Assembly (NCBI RefSeq): GCF_000499385.1
Contig: NW_013654743.1
Span: 1 to 14,639 of the forward strand
DNA from: Eimeria necatrix
Taxonomy: Eukaryota; Apicomplexa; Conoidasida; Eucoccidiorida; Eimeriidae
Direction: 5' to 3'
Length of the DNA stretch: 14,639 nucleotides
Shown here piece after piece: positions 1-9,567 of the stretch (its first letter is position 1; each line of letters opens with the position of its first letter). The notes beneath the pieces were generated by a model, which worked only from the letters and a program-made list of their open reading frames with translations, did not search any database and was not told the DNA's origin. The position numbers and the translations under genes were made by a program.

Positions 1-430
1 AAGGGTTTGCTGCAGCTAGGGTTTGCTGAGCTAGGGTTTGCTGCAGCTAGGGTTTGCCTCAGCTAGGGTTTGCTGCAGCTAGGGCTTGCTGCAGCTAGGG
101 TTTGCTGCAGCTAGGGTTTGCTGAGCTAGGGTTTGCTGCAGCTAGGGTTTGCCTCAGCTAGGGTTTGCTGCAGCTAGGGTTTGCTGAGCTAGGGTTTGCT
201 GCAGCTAGGGTTTGCTGCAGCTAGGGTTTGCTGCAGCTAGGGTTTGCTGCAGCTAGGGTTTGCTGAGCTAGGGTTTGCTGCAGCTAGGGTTTGCTGCAGC
301 TAGGGTTTGCTGCAGCTAGGGCTTGCTGCAGCTAGGGTTTGCTGAGCTAGGGTTTGCTGCAGCTAGGGTTTGCTGCAGCTAGGGTTTGCTGCAGCTAGGG
401 TTTGCTGCAGCTAGGGTTTGCTGCAGCAGC
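1..430. repeat. 16-bp minisatellite AGGGTTTGCTGCAGCT (intronic)
   Basis: About 27 head-to-tail units. The main unit is AGGGTTTGCTGCAGCT, interspersed with a 15-bp form AGGGTTTGCTGAGCT and a form with GCCTCAGCT. The unit fuses the telomere-like half AGGGTTT with the triplet-type half GCTGCAGCT, so it combines the two repeat classes that dominate the window. It lies just downstream (minus strand) of the donor that ends the DNAAF1 exon, so it should be inside that gene's first intron. It holds no open frame I believe in. Confidence 0.93.
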
Positions 431-436
431 ACAAAC

Positions 437-608
437 CATTGCCGTCGGCGTAAAGAGCCTTTAAGCCCGAAAAACCCTCGAGGCCTCCCAAGGAAGAAAA
501 GCCTCTGCGGTGTACGTACAGCACAGAGTTCAGTGCTGCTGTTCTGTAATAGACTTTTGGCTTTTCGCGCAGCAGCGCGGAAAGCGCCTCGCAGGTCATT
601 TCCGCCAT
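437..608 (-). CDS. DNAAF1/LRRC50-like dynein assembly factor, first coding exon (partial)
   Basis: Cytoplasmic leucine-rich-repeat factor needed to preassemble axonemal dynein arms before they enter flagella. The minus-strand frame begins with ATG at 608 (a second Met is 3 codons in) and gives about 57 residues. The pattern is MT..AL..LL, then Y.RTAALNSVLYVH, RGF, LEGFSGLKALY and DGNG. This matches the family's conserved N-terminus as I remember it: Y.TP.LN..LYLH.KGF, then IENLE.YTGL..LW...NG. There is no triplet homopolymer inside it. The exon appears to end after the first base of a codon at 437, before a weak donor GTTTGT. Reading on gives only a Cys run and a stop in the minisatellite, so the remaining LRR exons should lie left of the window. 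Coccidia make flagellated microgametes, which fits; expression in male gametes would be expected. It is divergent to the RAP gene. The identification is by remembered family pattern, not a search. Confidence 0.78.
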
Positions 609-761
609 TGCAGCAAACCCTAAACCCTAAACCCTAAACCCTAAACCCTAAACCCTAAACCCTGCGCACGCGCCGGCCCGGCGAAGAACTGGAAACTCGC
701 CAAAAAGCAAACGAGACGCAGCACAAACTCTGAAACTCCACTCCTCTACACACTCAGTAAG

Positions 762-821
<60 letters not shown>

Positions 822-1313
822 CTAGACAAAGCGAAGCCGCGGGGGAGCTGCAGCAGAAGCAAAAACACCCAACTTAAATAAAACGAATTTATTTTTAATA
901 ATTCAAAAAGAACAAATTTCAACTCTTAGCTGGCTAGATGGCCGGAGTGTACAGACACTGCATGCACCAGCATGCGGTCACTGCAGCAGCAGCAGCAGCA
1001 GCAGCAGCAAGAGCTGCTGCTGCTGCTGCTGCAGGTACAATTTTAGAGCAAGGGCACCATCTCTTTAAATGGTTTAAATTCTTTTTTAGATCTCTTGCCA
1101 CTGCGAATTACAAGCCCACCATCGACAGCAGCAGCAGCAGTTGCTGCTGCTGCTGTTCTCGTTCGCGCTGCAGCAGCAGCAGCTGCTGCTGCTGCTCTAG
1201 AAAGCCACTAGCTGCAACGCCGAGATCTATTAGCAGCAGTTCAATATAGATGCTGCAGATGCTGCTACAACGACTGCAGCAGCAGCAGCACTAACTAACG
1301 GCTGACGCGGCTG

Positions 1314-1348
<35 letters not shown>

Positions 1349-1394
1349 AAGGCCGCAGGAGCTGCAGCAGCAACGGCAGCAGCAACAGCAAGCT
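609..1394. promoter_or_regulatory. Divergent intergenic/5'-leader region between DNAAF1-like and RAP genes
   Basis: Seven perfect AAACCCT copies (615-663) begin six bases from the minus-strand ATG. On the plus strand the perfect donor GTAAGT stands at 757-762 and runs straight into about 19 CTG units (763-820). I read this as a noncoding 5' exon and leader intron of the RAP gene. An AT-rich island covers about 876-930. A near-palindrome AGTGTACAGACACT (946-959) sits beside two GCATGC cores (about 961-975), the type of site bound by apicomplexan AP2 factors. A second AT-rich patch is at 1065-1098. The open frame at 938-1249 is mostly homopolymer and I do not call it a gene. The transcription start cannot be placed from the sequence. 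Confidence 0.5.
615..663. repeat. Seven perfect telomere-like heptamers (AAACCCT)7
   Basis: Uninterrupted 49-bp block directly upstream of the minus-strand DNAAF1-like start codon and upstream of the plus-strand RAP gene leader. It lies between two divergent genes, so it is interstitial rather than a chromosome end. Confidence 0.95.
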
Positions 1395-1635
1395 ATGCTG
1401 GCTCCGAACGCATTCCAGTGGGGCCACCGCTGCCTCAGCGGGCCACTCTCTCGCTGCAGAGCCGCAGCAGCAGCAGCAACTGCAGCAGCAACTGCAGCAG
1501 CAACTGCAGCAGCAACTGCAGCAACAACGACCGAAACGGCAGCAGCAACAGCAGCAGCAGCAGGAGCCCCGCTACGTGAACGTCGGGGACGGTGGCTGGC
1601 TGCTGCAGGAGTGCCTGCTGCACCTGCTGCTGGGT

Positions 1636-1671
<36 letters not shown>

Positions 1672-2020
1672 CAGCAGTCTTCTTCAGGCGCACGGTGCAT
1701 GCAGCAGCAGCTGCTGCGGAGGCAGCAGATGCTGCGGCAGCAACCCATGCTGCAGCAGCAGCAGCAGCAGGATCAGATCGCAGCAGCAGAAAACGCTTCA
1801 CAGTTGCTGCTGCATCTCGGCAGCTTGCGGCGGAAGTGCCGCTGCAGCTGCTGCGGGCTGCAGCAGCACCAGCAGCAGATGCAGCAGCAGCAACAGATGC
1901 AGCAGCAGCAGCAGAAGAAGCAGCAGCAGAAGACGTAGCAGCAGCAGACTGGTGCCCGCTGCGGGCCCTGTGGAGGCGTTGTGTGCAAGAGCGGCAGCAG
2001 CAGCTGCAGCAGCAGCAGCT

Positions 2021-2061
<41 letters not shown>

Positions 2062-3614
2062 TGGACCTGGGCGAGGGCGAGGATCCGCTGACGCTGGAAC
2101 ATATCTGTCTTCTTCTTGAGGTGTGGAGGCTAGGCCGCAACACCAAAACCCTAAACCCTAAACCCTAGTTCCCAAACCCTAACTCTCAGACGCTAAACCC
2201 TAAACCCTAGTTCCCTGTCGAGTCCCGAGCATTCGACTCGTTTCTCGCTCACGCACCTCGGCAGCAAGGTTCAGGGTTTAGGGTTTAGGGTTTAGGGTTT
2301 AGGGTTTAGGGTTTAGGGTTTGCGCTGCAGGGCTGCCTCGCAATTGGCCTGCGCGAGTTTACTGTTCTTGGGGGCCTCCTCAGCCTGGGCCGTTCTGCTG
2401 CAGCAGCAGCAGCAGAGCCTGAGTCTCTGCTGCAGCAGCTGCCACGTCAGCCCAAACCCTAAACCCTAAACCCTAAACCCTAAACCCTAAACTCTAGACC
2501 CTAGCAGTGGAGGGCGCCTGCTGCAGGGGGAGAATGGCCGCAGCAGCACAGCTTCAGTCCTGGTGTTTAGGCTGTCGGCGAACTGTGTAGGGTTTAAGGC
2601 CTAGGGTTTAGGGTTTAGGGTTTAGGGTTTAGGGTTTAGGGTTTAGGGTTAGGGTTTGCGTTCAGGAGTGAGTAGAGCTGTCCGCCGTTTGGCTTTTCTC
2701 CATTTTGATTTTTTCGAAGAAGCACAAACCGCGCTGCAGCAAATAGGACCTGAGAAGGGTAAACGCTAAACCCTAAACCCTAAACCCTAAACCCTAAACC
2801 CTAATTCGTGGTATTCATGCTGGAAGATTTGGCCCCCGCCTTCAAAGCCTACGCCTTAGGGCGTTGTGTGTCGAGTGAAGGGTTTAGGGTTTAGGGTTTA
2901 GGGTTTTGAGCGTAAGACTCAGAACCAAGGCTGCGCCTTGAACCCTGAACCCTTGGCCTAAACCCTCAGGAGGGTTTAGGGTTTAGGGTTTTGAAAAGGG
3001 CGCGTGAGTGGTTATAGTCTGTGCTGAAGTCCAGTACCCAGGGGTTCAGGCTAAGGGTTTAGGGTTTAGGGTTTAGGGTTTAGGGTTTAGGGTTTGTGCG
3101 CAGCGGCCGCCCTTTGGGATATTTGGGACCTCTGCGATGTTGCTGAGGCCTTTGCGCAGCAGCGGATGCCATCTGCTGCTGTTGCTGCTGCTGCTGCTGC
3201 ACTGTTGCAGCAGCAGCAGCAGCAGGAAGAGCTGCTGCTGCCGTTTGCTGCTGCAGCGCGGCTGCTGCTGGCCTTTGCCCATGTGGACATTCACTCAGCC
3301 GCGGTGCTGCAGCCGCTGCAGCAGCAGCTGCAGCAGCAGCTGCAGCAGCTGCAGCAGCAGCAGCAGCAGCAGCAGCAGCTGCAGCGGGAAGACGCCCTCG
3401 CGCTGGGCGCAGCAGCAGAAGCAGCCCTGCTGCTGCTGCATCACCAGCAGCAGCAAGAAGGGATGCAGTGGGCCCCTTTGCTGCTGGCCTTTGTGGAAAA
3501 GTGAGCAGCAGCACAAGAATTAGGGTTTAGGGGACTGCTTTAGGGTTTAGGGTTTAGGGTTTAGAGCGCTGCGGGCCTCCTGTTGGTCTTAGTAAAGTTC
3601 AGGGCTTGACGTGC

Positions 3615-3650
<36 letters not shown>

Positions 3651-5724
3651 AGGGCTGCTGCATTTGCTGCTGCGCAGCCTGAGACCTTCTGGACGCGTCC
3701 TTCAAATGCTCGGCTCCACAGGTGCTGCAAACCCTAAACCCTAAACCCTAGACTCGGCGCGTGGCGGCAAAGAAGTAGCGAATCAGGGTTTAGGGTTTAG
3801 GGTTTAGGGTTTAGGGTTTAGGGTTTGGCAATGCGCAGGCAACTTCTTCTCTGCCGAGTAGCGCTGCGCACTCTAGACCGCTCCCTTTACGAACAGCTTG
3901 ACCGTAAGCTTTCTGAGGGGATGAGCTTTTAGGGTTTAGGGTTTAGGGTTTAGGGTTTAGGGTTTAGGGTTTGGGACTCAGGGTTAGGAATTTATGAATT
4001 AGGGTTTAGGGTTTAGGACCTGGGCTTTGGGGTTTGAGGCTTCGACTTGAAACTTTTGTCACAGTGAATACCCAGCGTTTCTGCTTCTCCCAAAATAAAG
4101 GCCATACGGTGGTTTAATGCAAGGCGTTTAGGGTTTAGGGTTTAGGGTTTAGGGTTTAGGTATGAGGTTTTAGGGTTTACGGTTTGGCGTTTTGCCCGCA
4201 GACGATACACGAAACATCCTGCGGCAGCTGCAGCGCATCGAAATCACTTTGAGCCCGAGACCCCCGACAGTTTTCGTTAAAAAGGTATGGATTAGGGTTT
4301 AGGGTTTAGGGTTTAGGGTTTAGGGTTTAGGGTTTAGGGTTTAGGGTTTAGGGCTTGGGGTTCAGGGTTGTGGGGTCTGAGTTTTGGGCCCTAGGGCTTC
4401 CTTTGTTTTGTGGGGATCGCCATGAAATGAGGGTTTAGAAATTCGATGCAGCAGCCACGTTTATATATCATGGAACTACGAATTTAGGATTTAGGGTTTA
4501 GGGTTTAGGGTTTAGGGTTTAGGGTCTAGGGTTTGTGGCTTTCAGTTGAGTGCTATTCTGACCAAGCTGCGCATTGCCCACCAACTCTATCCAATGCGGT
4601 GGGTCTCTTGCTGCGGTGTGTGGAGGCCTCAAGCTTAGGGTTTAGGGTTTAGGGTTTAGGGTTTAGGGTTTAGGGTTTAGGGTTTGCATGCATGCAGAGG
4701 GGTTCTTTGCTTCGACATTCTAGAAAGAGACAGGAGACTCGCGTGGTGCTGCGACAGCGCAGATCGTTTCTACGTGGGCACCAACAGCAAGACTGCAGCA
4801 GGTAGGGTTTAGGGTTTAGGGTTTAGGGTTTAGGGTTTAGAGTTTAGGGTTTTGGGCTTAGGGTTTGGGGTTTGGGCTCTCATAGTAGGATTGCGCTTCT
4901 TGCTTGTACTTGAGAGATGAGGGTTTGGGCTTTCTTGCTTTTTGCTTGAGACTTAGGGCTTAGGGTTTAGGGTTTAGGGTTTAGGGTTCGGGTTTTCATA
5001 GTAGGATTGCGCATCTTGCTTGTACTTGAGACATGAGGGTTCGGGATTAGGGTTTAGGGATTAGGGTTTAGGGTTTAGGGTTTAGGGTTTAGGGTTCGAT
5101 GTGCAGTTCGTCTACAAGAAAAGATCGTGCGCGGGCTCGGCATTCGCATGGCGAATTGCGCCTATTGGCAGTGGAGCAAAATGAAGTAAACCCTAAACCC
5201 TAAACCCTAAACCCTCGATACTTTTCCCTCTGGGGGACAACTCTAAACCCCATGCCTTTGCTGCACTACAGAAACCCTAATTTTGTGTTTCTGGCGCCTT
5301 AAAAAGCGAAGTGCATAGGGTTTAGGGTTTAGGGTTTAGGGTCTAGGGTTTAGGGTTTAGGGTTTAGGGTTTAGGGTTTAGGGTTGTCTGAAGGGCTAGA
5401 AGAACCCGCATCGAGTTCGTTCGCATGAGCCGCTACTACGCGTTGCAAGACCGCCGGTGAGCCCTAAACCCTAAACCCTAAACCCTAAACCCTAGAGCGT
5501 TGGGGTGTGTTAACCTCTAGGGCCGGCGAAGACGTTGTAGAGGGCATCGAGGGTTTAGGGTTTAGGGTTTAGGGTTTAGGGTTTAGGGTTTGTGCTGCAG
5601 AGAAATCGACGTGGAGTTCGAGGGGTGGCTGTTGCCCCACGTGCATCATGTGCACCGCAAAAACAACATTGAGGCCTTTTGCCATTTCCCCAACAACCAG
5701 CCTCTGGGCTACGCCGTTTACTAA
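1395..5724 (+). CDS. RAP-domain protein, 12 exons, probable organellar RNA-binding factor
   Basis: RAP proteins carry helical repeats plus a C-terminal RAP domain. In apicomplexans they are expanded and act mainly on fragmented mitochondrial (some plastid) rRNA. Exons: 1395-2120, 2331-2445, 2666-2758, 3104-3500, 3653-3721, 3839-3903, 4202-4284, 4546-4598, 4728-4801, 5107-5185, 5400-5456, 5601-5724. All have GT-AG ends and every phase agrees, giving about 644 aa. Residues 1-242 are largely poly-A/Q with an island DWCPLRALWRRCVQE. Helical islands follow: RAVRRLAFLHFDFFEEA, then LWDIWDLCDVAEAFAQQ, then RTLDRSLYEQL. The RAP domain is about residues 530-600: LAWCCDSADRFY, GTNSKTAAVRLQEKIVRGLG, CAYWQWSKMK, RIEFVRMSRYYAL. 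The tail has GWLLPHVHHVH. The start is uncertain because the frame stays open upstream to a TAA at 1296-1298. Exon 11 may start at 5403, one codon shorter. The stop TAA is the first three bases of a heptamer array. The N-terminus, with no acidic residues and several H/R, could be a transit peptide (inference). Confidence 0.85.
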
Positions 5725-5758
5725 ACCCTAAACCCTAAACCCTAAACCCTAAACCCTA
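2145..5758. repeat. Telomere-like heptamer tracts in all 11 RAP-gene introns
   Basis: Each intron of the RAP gene contains one or more arrays of TTTAGGG or CCCTAAA. Examples: about 2274-2321, 2600-2650, 2767-2804, 3055-3096, 3786-3827, 3926-3972, 4292-4352, 4635-4685, 4803-4840, 5188-5216, 5317-5384, 5549-5590, and a last block from the stop codon to 5758. Both orientations occur, sometimes within one intron. Exons are free of them. Several arrays end one to ten bases from an acceptor or start at the donor, for example the donor GTAAACCC at 5186. They cannot be telomeres because coding exons lie between them. Confidence 0.92.
4881..5036. repeat. 40-bp direct duplication inside RAP intron 9
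   Basis: A 40-bp non-heptamer segment containing CATAGTAGGATTGCGC and CTTGCTTGTACTTGAGA occurs at 4881-4920 and again at 4997-5036, with two mismatches, 116 bp apart. Decayed heptamers flank both copies. It appears to be a local duplication mediated by the surrounding repeat, with no coding content. Confidence 0.85.
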
Positions 5759-6235
5759 ATTTGGGTCTGCCGCCAAAGAGGCAGGCAACTGTTTGTACTC
5801 TAGGTGGCTGCCGTTTGCGTGTTTAGCAACTTTGGTAGCTTGGGGTTTAGGGTTTAGGGTTCTCCCGCCTAGTGTTTAGGGTTTAGGGTTTAGGGTGGAC
5901 GATCTGAGGGTTTAGGGTTTAGCAGTGAAGGGTTTTGAGTCTGAACTACAGTGTTCAAGTTTGGGGGTTTAGCGGGGGTTTAGCGCTTAGGGTTTAGGGT
6001 TTAGAGCTGAAGTGACCATAGCCCATCATGTAGGGTTTGGGGTCTGGGGTTTAGGGTTTAGGACTGACTTCTCAAACATGCAGGGCTCAAGGGTGTATTG
6101 CTGAGGGTCTAGGGTTTAGGGTTTACGGTTATGAGTCTAGGGTTTAGAGTTTGTGTAGCAAAGCGGCCAGCCCGGCTGTGGATGGCGTGGGTGGGGCCGT
6201 TGCCTGCATCCAACTAGTGCTCAAAACCAATTGAA

Positions 6236-6475
6236 ATGGATTAAAATGTAATTTAATTTTGTAATTTTAATTTAAAATTAAATTTAAATGACTGAAAAGC
6301 CTCCGCTGAGCTGCGCTGGCCTGCTCGAGCGACGGCGCGGCGGTGTCGATACACCGCGCGGGCGGCTTCCGGTGTCTGTGCAGTGCGCGCCGTCCAAACC
6401 GTTTAAATTCAATAAATTTAAAATTAGAATTATTAATTTAAAATAATTTGCAGAATTAAATTGTTTATTAGGAGC
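6236..6475. other. AT-rich / GC-rich / AT-rich island triplet
   Basis: Two blocks made almost only of A and T (about 6236-6290 and 6402-6475, rich in TTTAAATT and AATTTAAA) flank a GC-rich core. The core holds a 7-bp stem GCGGTGT / ACACCGC around the loop CGAT (about 6340-6357) and GGTGTCTGTGCAG about 15 bases later. The composition is unlike the rest of the window and there is no plausible frame. It could be a promoter/nucleosome-free region, a transcript end or the relic of a small mobile element; the sequence does not decide. Confidence 0.55.
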
Positions 6476-6724
6476 TGGCTTTCTCGCGCGGCCCGCGAGA
6501 ACCCCGGGCGTGGCGCGGGCGCGCCCGAGGCCGCCGCAGGGGTTTGGACCGCCGCTTCGCGCTGCTGGCCAATTAACGGAGAAACAGAATCAAAAAGGAT
6601 TTATTTTATTTCAATTAAAAGAATTTGCGAGATTTAAAGCAGCAAAAGAAGGACAGGCGGTGTGTGTGGGCTCGTGTGCGCCGCCCCAGGGCTAGACCAG
6701 TGGTCACTCGGGCTGTACATACAC

Positions 6725-6923
6725 TGCAGCAGCAGCAGCAGCAGCAGCAGCAGCTGCTGCTGCTGCTGCTAAGTGCTGAAGCTCCAGATTCTTCAGCCAG
6801 ATTTTCCTTAAAGGTTTCTTTTGGGTATTTATTTATTGGTGAGAGCTGTCTGTACACCTCGGCGCCCTCGCCAGCTTCCTGCTGTCCCTGCAGCTTCCTT
6901 TTCTTTTCTTTCTTTGTTTCTCT

Positions 6924-6959
<36 letters not shown>

Positions 6960-7031
6960 CATTTGCTTCTTGGCTTGTCTGTCGCCAGCAGCAGGGGACA
7001 CTTTCCGGGCTCTGGTCTGTAGACACATCGG

Positions 7032-7077
<46 letters not shown>

Positions 7078-7221
7078 ATGTTTGCAGCCTCCCAACACAG
7101 GTAGGGCCTCGCCGCAACAGCAGAAACAGCAGCAGCAGCAACAACAGCAGCAGCAACAACAGCAGCAACAGCAGCAGTAACAGCAGCAGTAACAGCAGCA
7201 GCAACAGCAGCAGCATCAAAC
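6725..7221. repeat. Clustered CAG and CTG tracts of uncertain coding status
   Basis: CAG then CTG at about 6725-6770, nine CTG at about 6926-6956, fourteen CTG at about 7034-7075, then CAG/CAA from about 7110 to 7221. In the poly-Q frame the last tract is broken twice by TAA, each one base change from CAA. Short non-repeat islands between the tracts do not give a convincing protein on either strand. Confidence 0.8.
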
Positions 7222-7442
7222 GCAGCAGCAACTCACGCCACAGGGGACGGCTAGTGATCGTTCCCCAAACTCGAACCAGTGAGGGATAACCCTAAACCCT
7301 AAACCCTAAACCCTAAACCCTAAACCCTAAACCCTAAACCCTTGGGGGTTCGGCCAATTCTTTTCCACAGCGAGCCTGAGGGGGAGTTCTCCGTTTCTTT
7401 GCCTCCTACGCTCACTGGACCCTTCTTAATTTGCTGTTTCTC

Positions 7443-7495
<53 letters not shown>

Positions 7496-7532
7496 TTTGC
7501 TGCGCTGCCCCTGTTGCTGCAGTCTTTCGAAG

Positions 7533-7583
7533 ATGGTGTCTCCCAAGCCTTCGCGCTGGGATATGCAGCCAGCAGCAGCAGCA

Positions 7584-7626
<43 letters not shown>

Positions 7627-9007
7627 GAGGCGGAGGAAGCAAAGAACACAGAGAGACAAAGGGATGGTCTCCTTGGGCCTCTTCTGCTGCTTTCGGCCGT
7701 TCCGATCTTCACCTAGAGGAGACACTCACCGGTGGTGGGCCCCTGCTGCTGCTGCTGCTGCTGCTGCAGCTGCTGCTGCTGCTGCTGCAGCTGCTGCTGC
7801 TGTTGCCGTTGCTGTTGCTGCTGTTGCGGCTGCTGTTGCTGCTGTTGCGGTTGCTGTTGCTGTTGCTGCTGTTGCTGCTGCTGATTCAAACTGAAGCAGC
7901 AGCAAGGGCCTCCAGCTGCAGCAGCGCATGCAGGAGACAAGTGACACACGCTGCTGCTTGCTGCTGCTGCTTCTCCTCAGCAGCTTTTTGTCTCCTTTTG
8001 TTTTTATTTGCAGCAGCAGCCACAAGAGACGCCAGCAGCAAAAGAGAGACACAAGAAGCAGAAGAGACAGAAGGAGACGCCCCAACTTCGGCGGGAGCTT
8101 CCGAGTGCAGCAGCTGCAGCAGCAACAGTCCAGCCAGCGACAGCAGCAGCAGCAGCAGCGACAGCAGCAGCAGCGACAGCAGCAGCAGCAGCGACAGCAG
8201 CAGCAACGACAGCAGCAGCAACGACAGCAGCAGCAACGACAGCAGCAGCAATGACAGCAGCAGCAACGATAGCAGCAGCAACGACTGCAGCAGCAACGAC
8301 TGTAGCAGCAACGACTGCAGCAGCAGCAGCAACGACAGCAGCAGCAGCGGCAACAGCAGCAGCAGCAGCAGCAGCTATTGGATGGCGGAGACCATCTGCA
8401 GCAGCAGCACAACACATGTGTCTTTTGAGCTGAGACAGAGTCTCCTCGGCCTAGGCAATGTGGCGCTGCAGGCAGCAGAGCAGCAGCAGCAGCAGCAGGA
8501 GCAGCAGCTGCTGTGGGAGCAGGAGCAGCAGCAGCTGGTGCAGCTGCTGCAGCAGCAGCCGCTGCAGCAGCAGGAAGAGCCTTCTGAGGGCCTCAAGTTC
8601 CTGTGTCTCTTGGGAAGCGAACTGGGGGAGCAGCAGCAGCAAAATGGTGAGTTTAAAAAGACAAAAAGGAGACACAATTTGAATAGTTTTAATTCTTTTT
8701 TGGCAGCAAAGACAAGCAGCAAGTGTCTCCTTTGAGCAGCAGCAACTGCGAAAGAGGCAGAGCAGCTGCTGCTTGTTTGCTGCTGCGCTGCAGCAGACGT
8801 GGAGGCGCTGCTGCTGCAGCCCGCCGCGCGCCCCGCCTCTCTGCACCCGCTGCAGCAGCAGGAGCAGCACCTGCTGCTGCTGCTGCAGCAGCAGCAGCAG
8901 CAACAGGAGCAGCAGGAAGATGAGGAATCCCTGGAGATGAAGCGCCGCGTCGAAGAGCTCGTGGAGAACATTGTGGGGCCCACCCATATCTCCCTAGGCT
9001 GCTTCCT

Positions 9008-9053
<46 letters not shown>

Positions 9054-9235
9054 GACATGTGCTTCGAAGGAGTTGTTGCTGCGCTGCGGCAGCTAGCGCA
9101 GCGCGCCACCCCACACCAGCGTTTGCTGCTGGAAGACATAATTAGTCTCGGGCCCCGCGACTCTGGACTCCGCAGCAGCAGCAGCAGCAACAGCAGCAGC
9201 CGCAACAACAACGGCAACAGCAACGGCAGCAGCAG

Positions 9236-9286
<51 letters not shown>

Positions 9287-9365
9287 GCCCTCCCGCACCG
9301 CTAGAGACCGCCCTTGGCAGTCGGCGCCCCCCAGTGAGCATCTGAAGTGCCCCCCGGCTGCTGCA

Positions 9366-9398
<33 letters not shown>

Positions 9399-9534
9399 TT
9401 TCTCGCTGTTGCTGCTGCTGCCTTTCTCGTCGTTGCTGCTGCTGCTGTTGTTGCTGCAGCTGTTGGAGTCGTTCTGCCGTCTGCGCAGCTGCTGCTGTTG
9501 CTGCTGCTGCTGCGCGCGGCGCCGCTGTTGCCGC

Positions 9535-9567
<33 letters not shown>

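Larger units (their letters stand above)
5725..7532. other. Spacer between RAP and LOTUS genes, with possible unassigned 5' exons
   Basis: Heptamers run from the RAP stop to about 5758, then decayed copies are scattered through 5840-6150. AT-rich and GC-rich islands follow (6236-6475 and 6590-6640), then triplet tracts (6725-7221) and a heptamer block (7288-7342). Parts of 6720-7440 could be upstream exons of the LOTUS gene. CAG after 7261 can join across the heptamers to an acceptor at 7368-7369, giving TASDRSPNSNHEPEGEFSVS in phase. No good donor follows and the poly-Q frame upstream holds two TAA codons, so I do not include it. Polypyrimidine stretches at about 6893-6930 and 6960-6990 look like acceptor tracts. 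I see no RNA gene here. Confidence 0.5.

Noticed and set aside
938..1249. 103-codon plus-strand open frame
   Set aside because: Mostly poly-A, poly-S and poly-C from triplet repeats with AT-rich leader sequence between; no splice-linked conserved island.
1295..2146. 283-codon minus-strand open frame opposite RAP exon 1
   Set aside because: Pure shadow of the CAG tract. The plus frame alone holds non-repeat islands that join in phase to RAP exons.
3080..3514. Minus-strand frame opposite RAP exon 4
   Set aside because: Ala/Gln/Leu homopolymer shadow; the plus strand has a flanking acceptor and donor with matching phase.
2274..5384. A true chromosome end
   Set aside because: Heptamer arrays are short, in both orientations and interrupted by exons; they are interstitial.
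6615..7104. Open frames on both strands at 6615-7104
   Set aside because: Mutually overlapping, dominated by triplet tracts. The islands between (KEKKRKLQGQQE on minus; SAEAPDSSARFSLK on plus) lack convincing splice partners.
7726..8417. Minus-strand poly-Cys, poly-Leu and poly-Ala frames
   Set aside because: Reverse reading of the CAG/AGC tract of LOTUS exon 2 and CTG of intron 1; no non-repeat domain.
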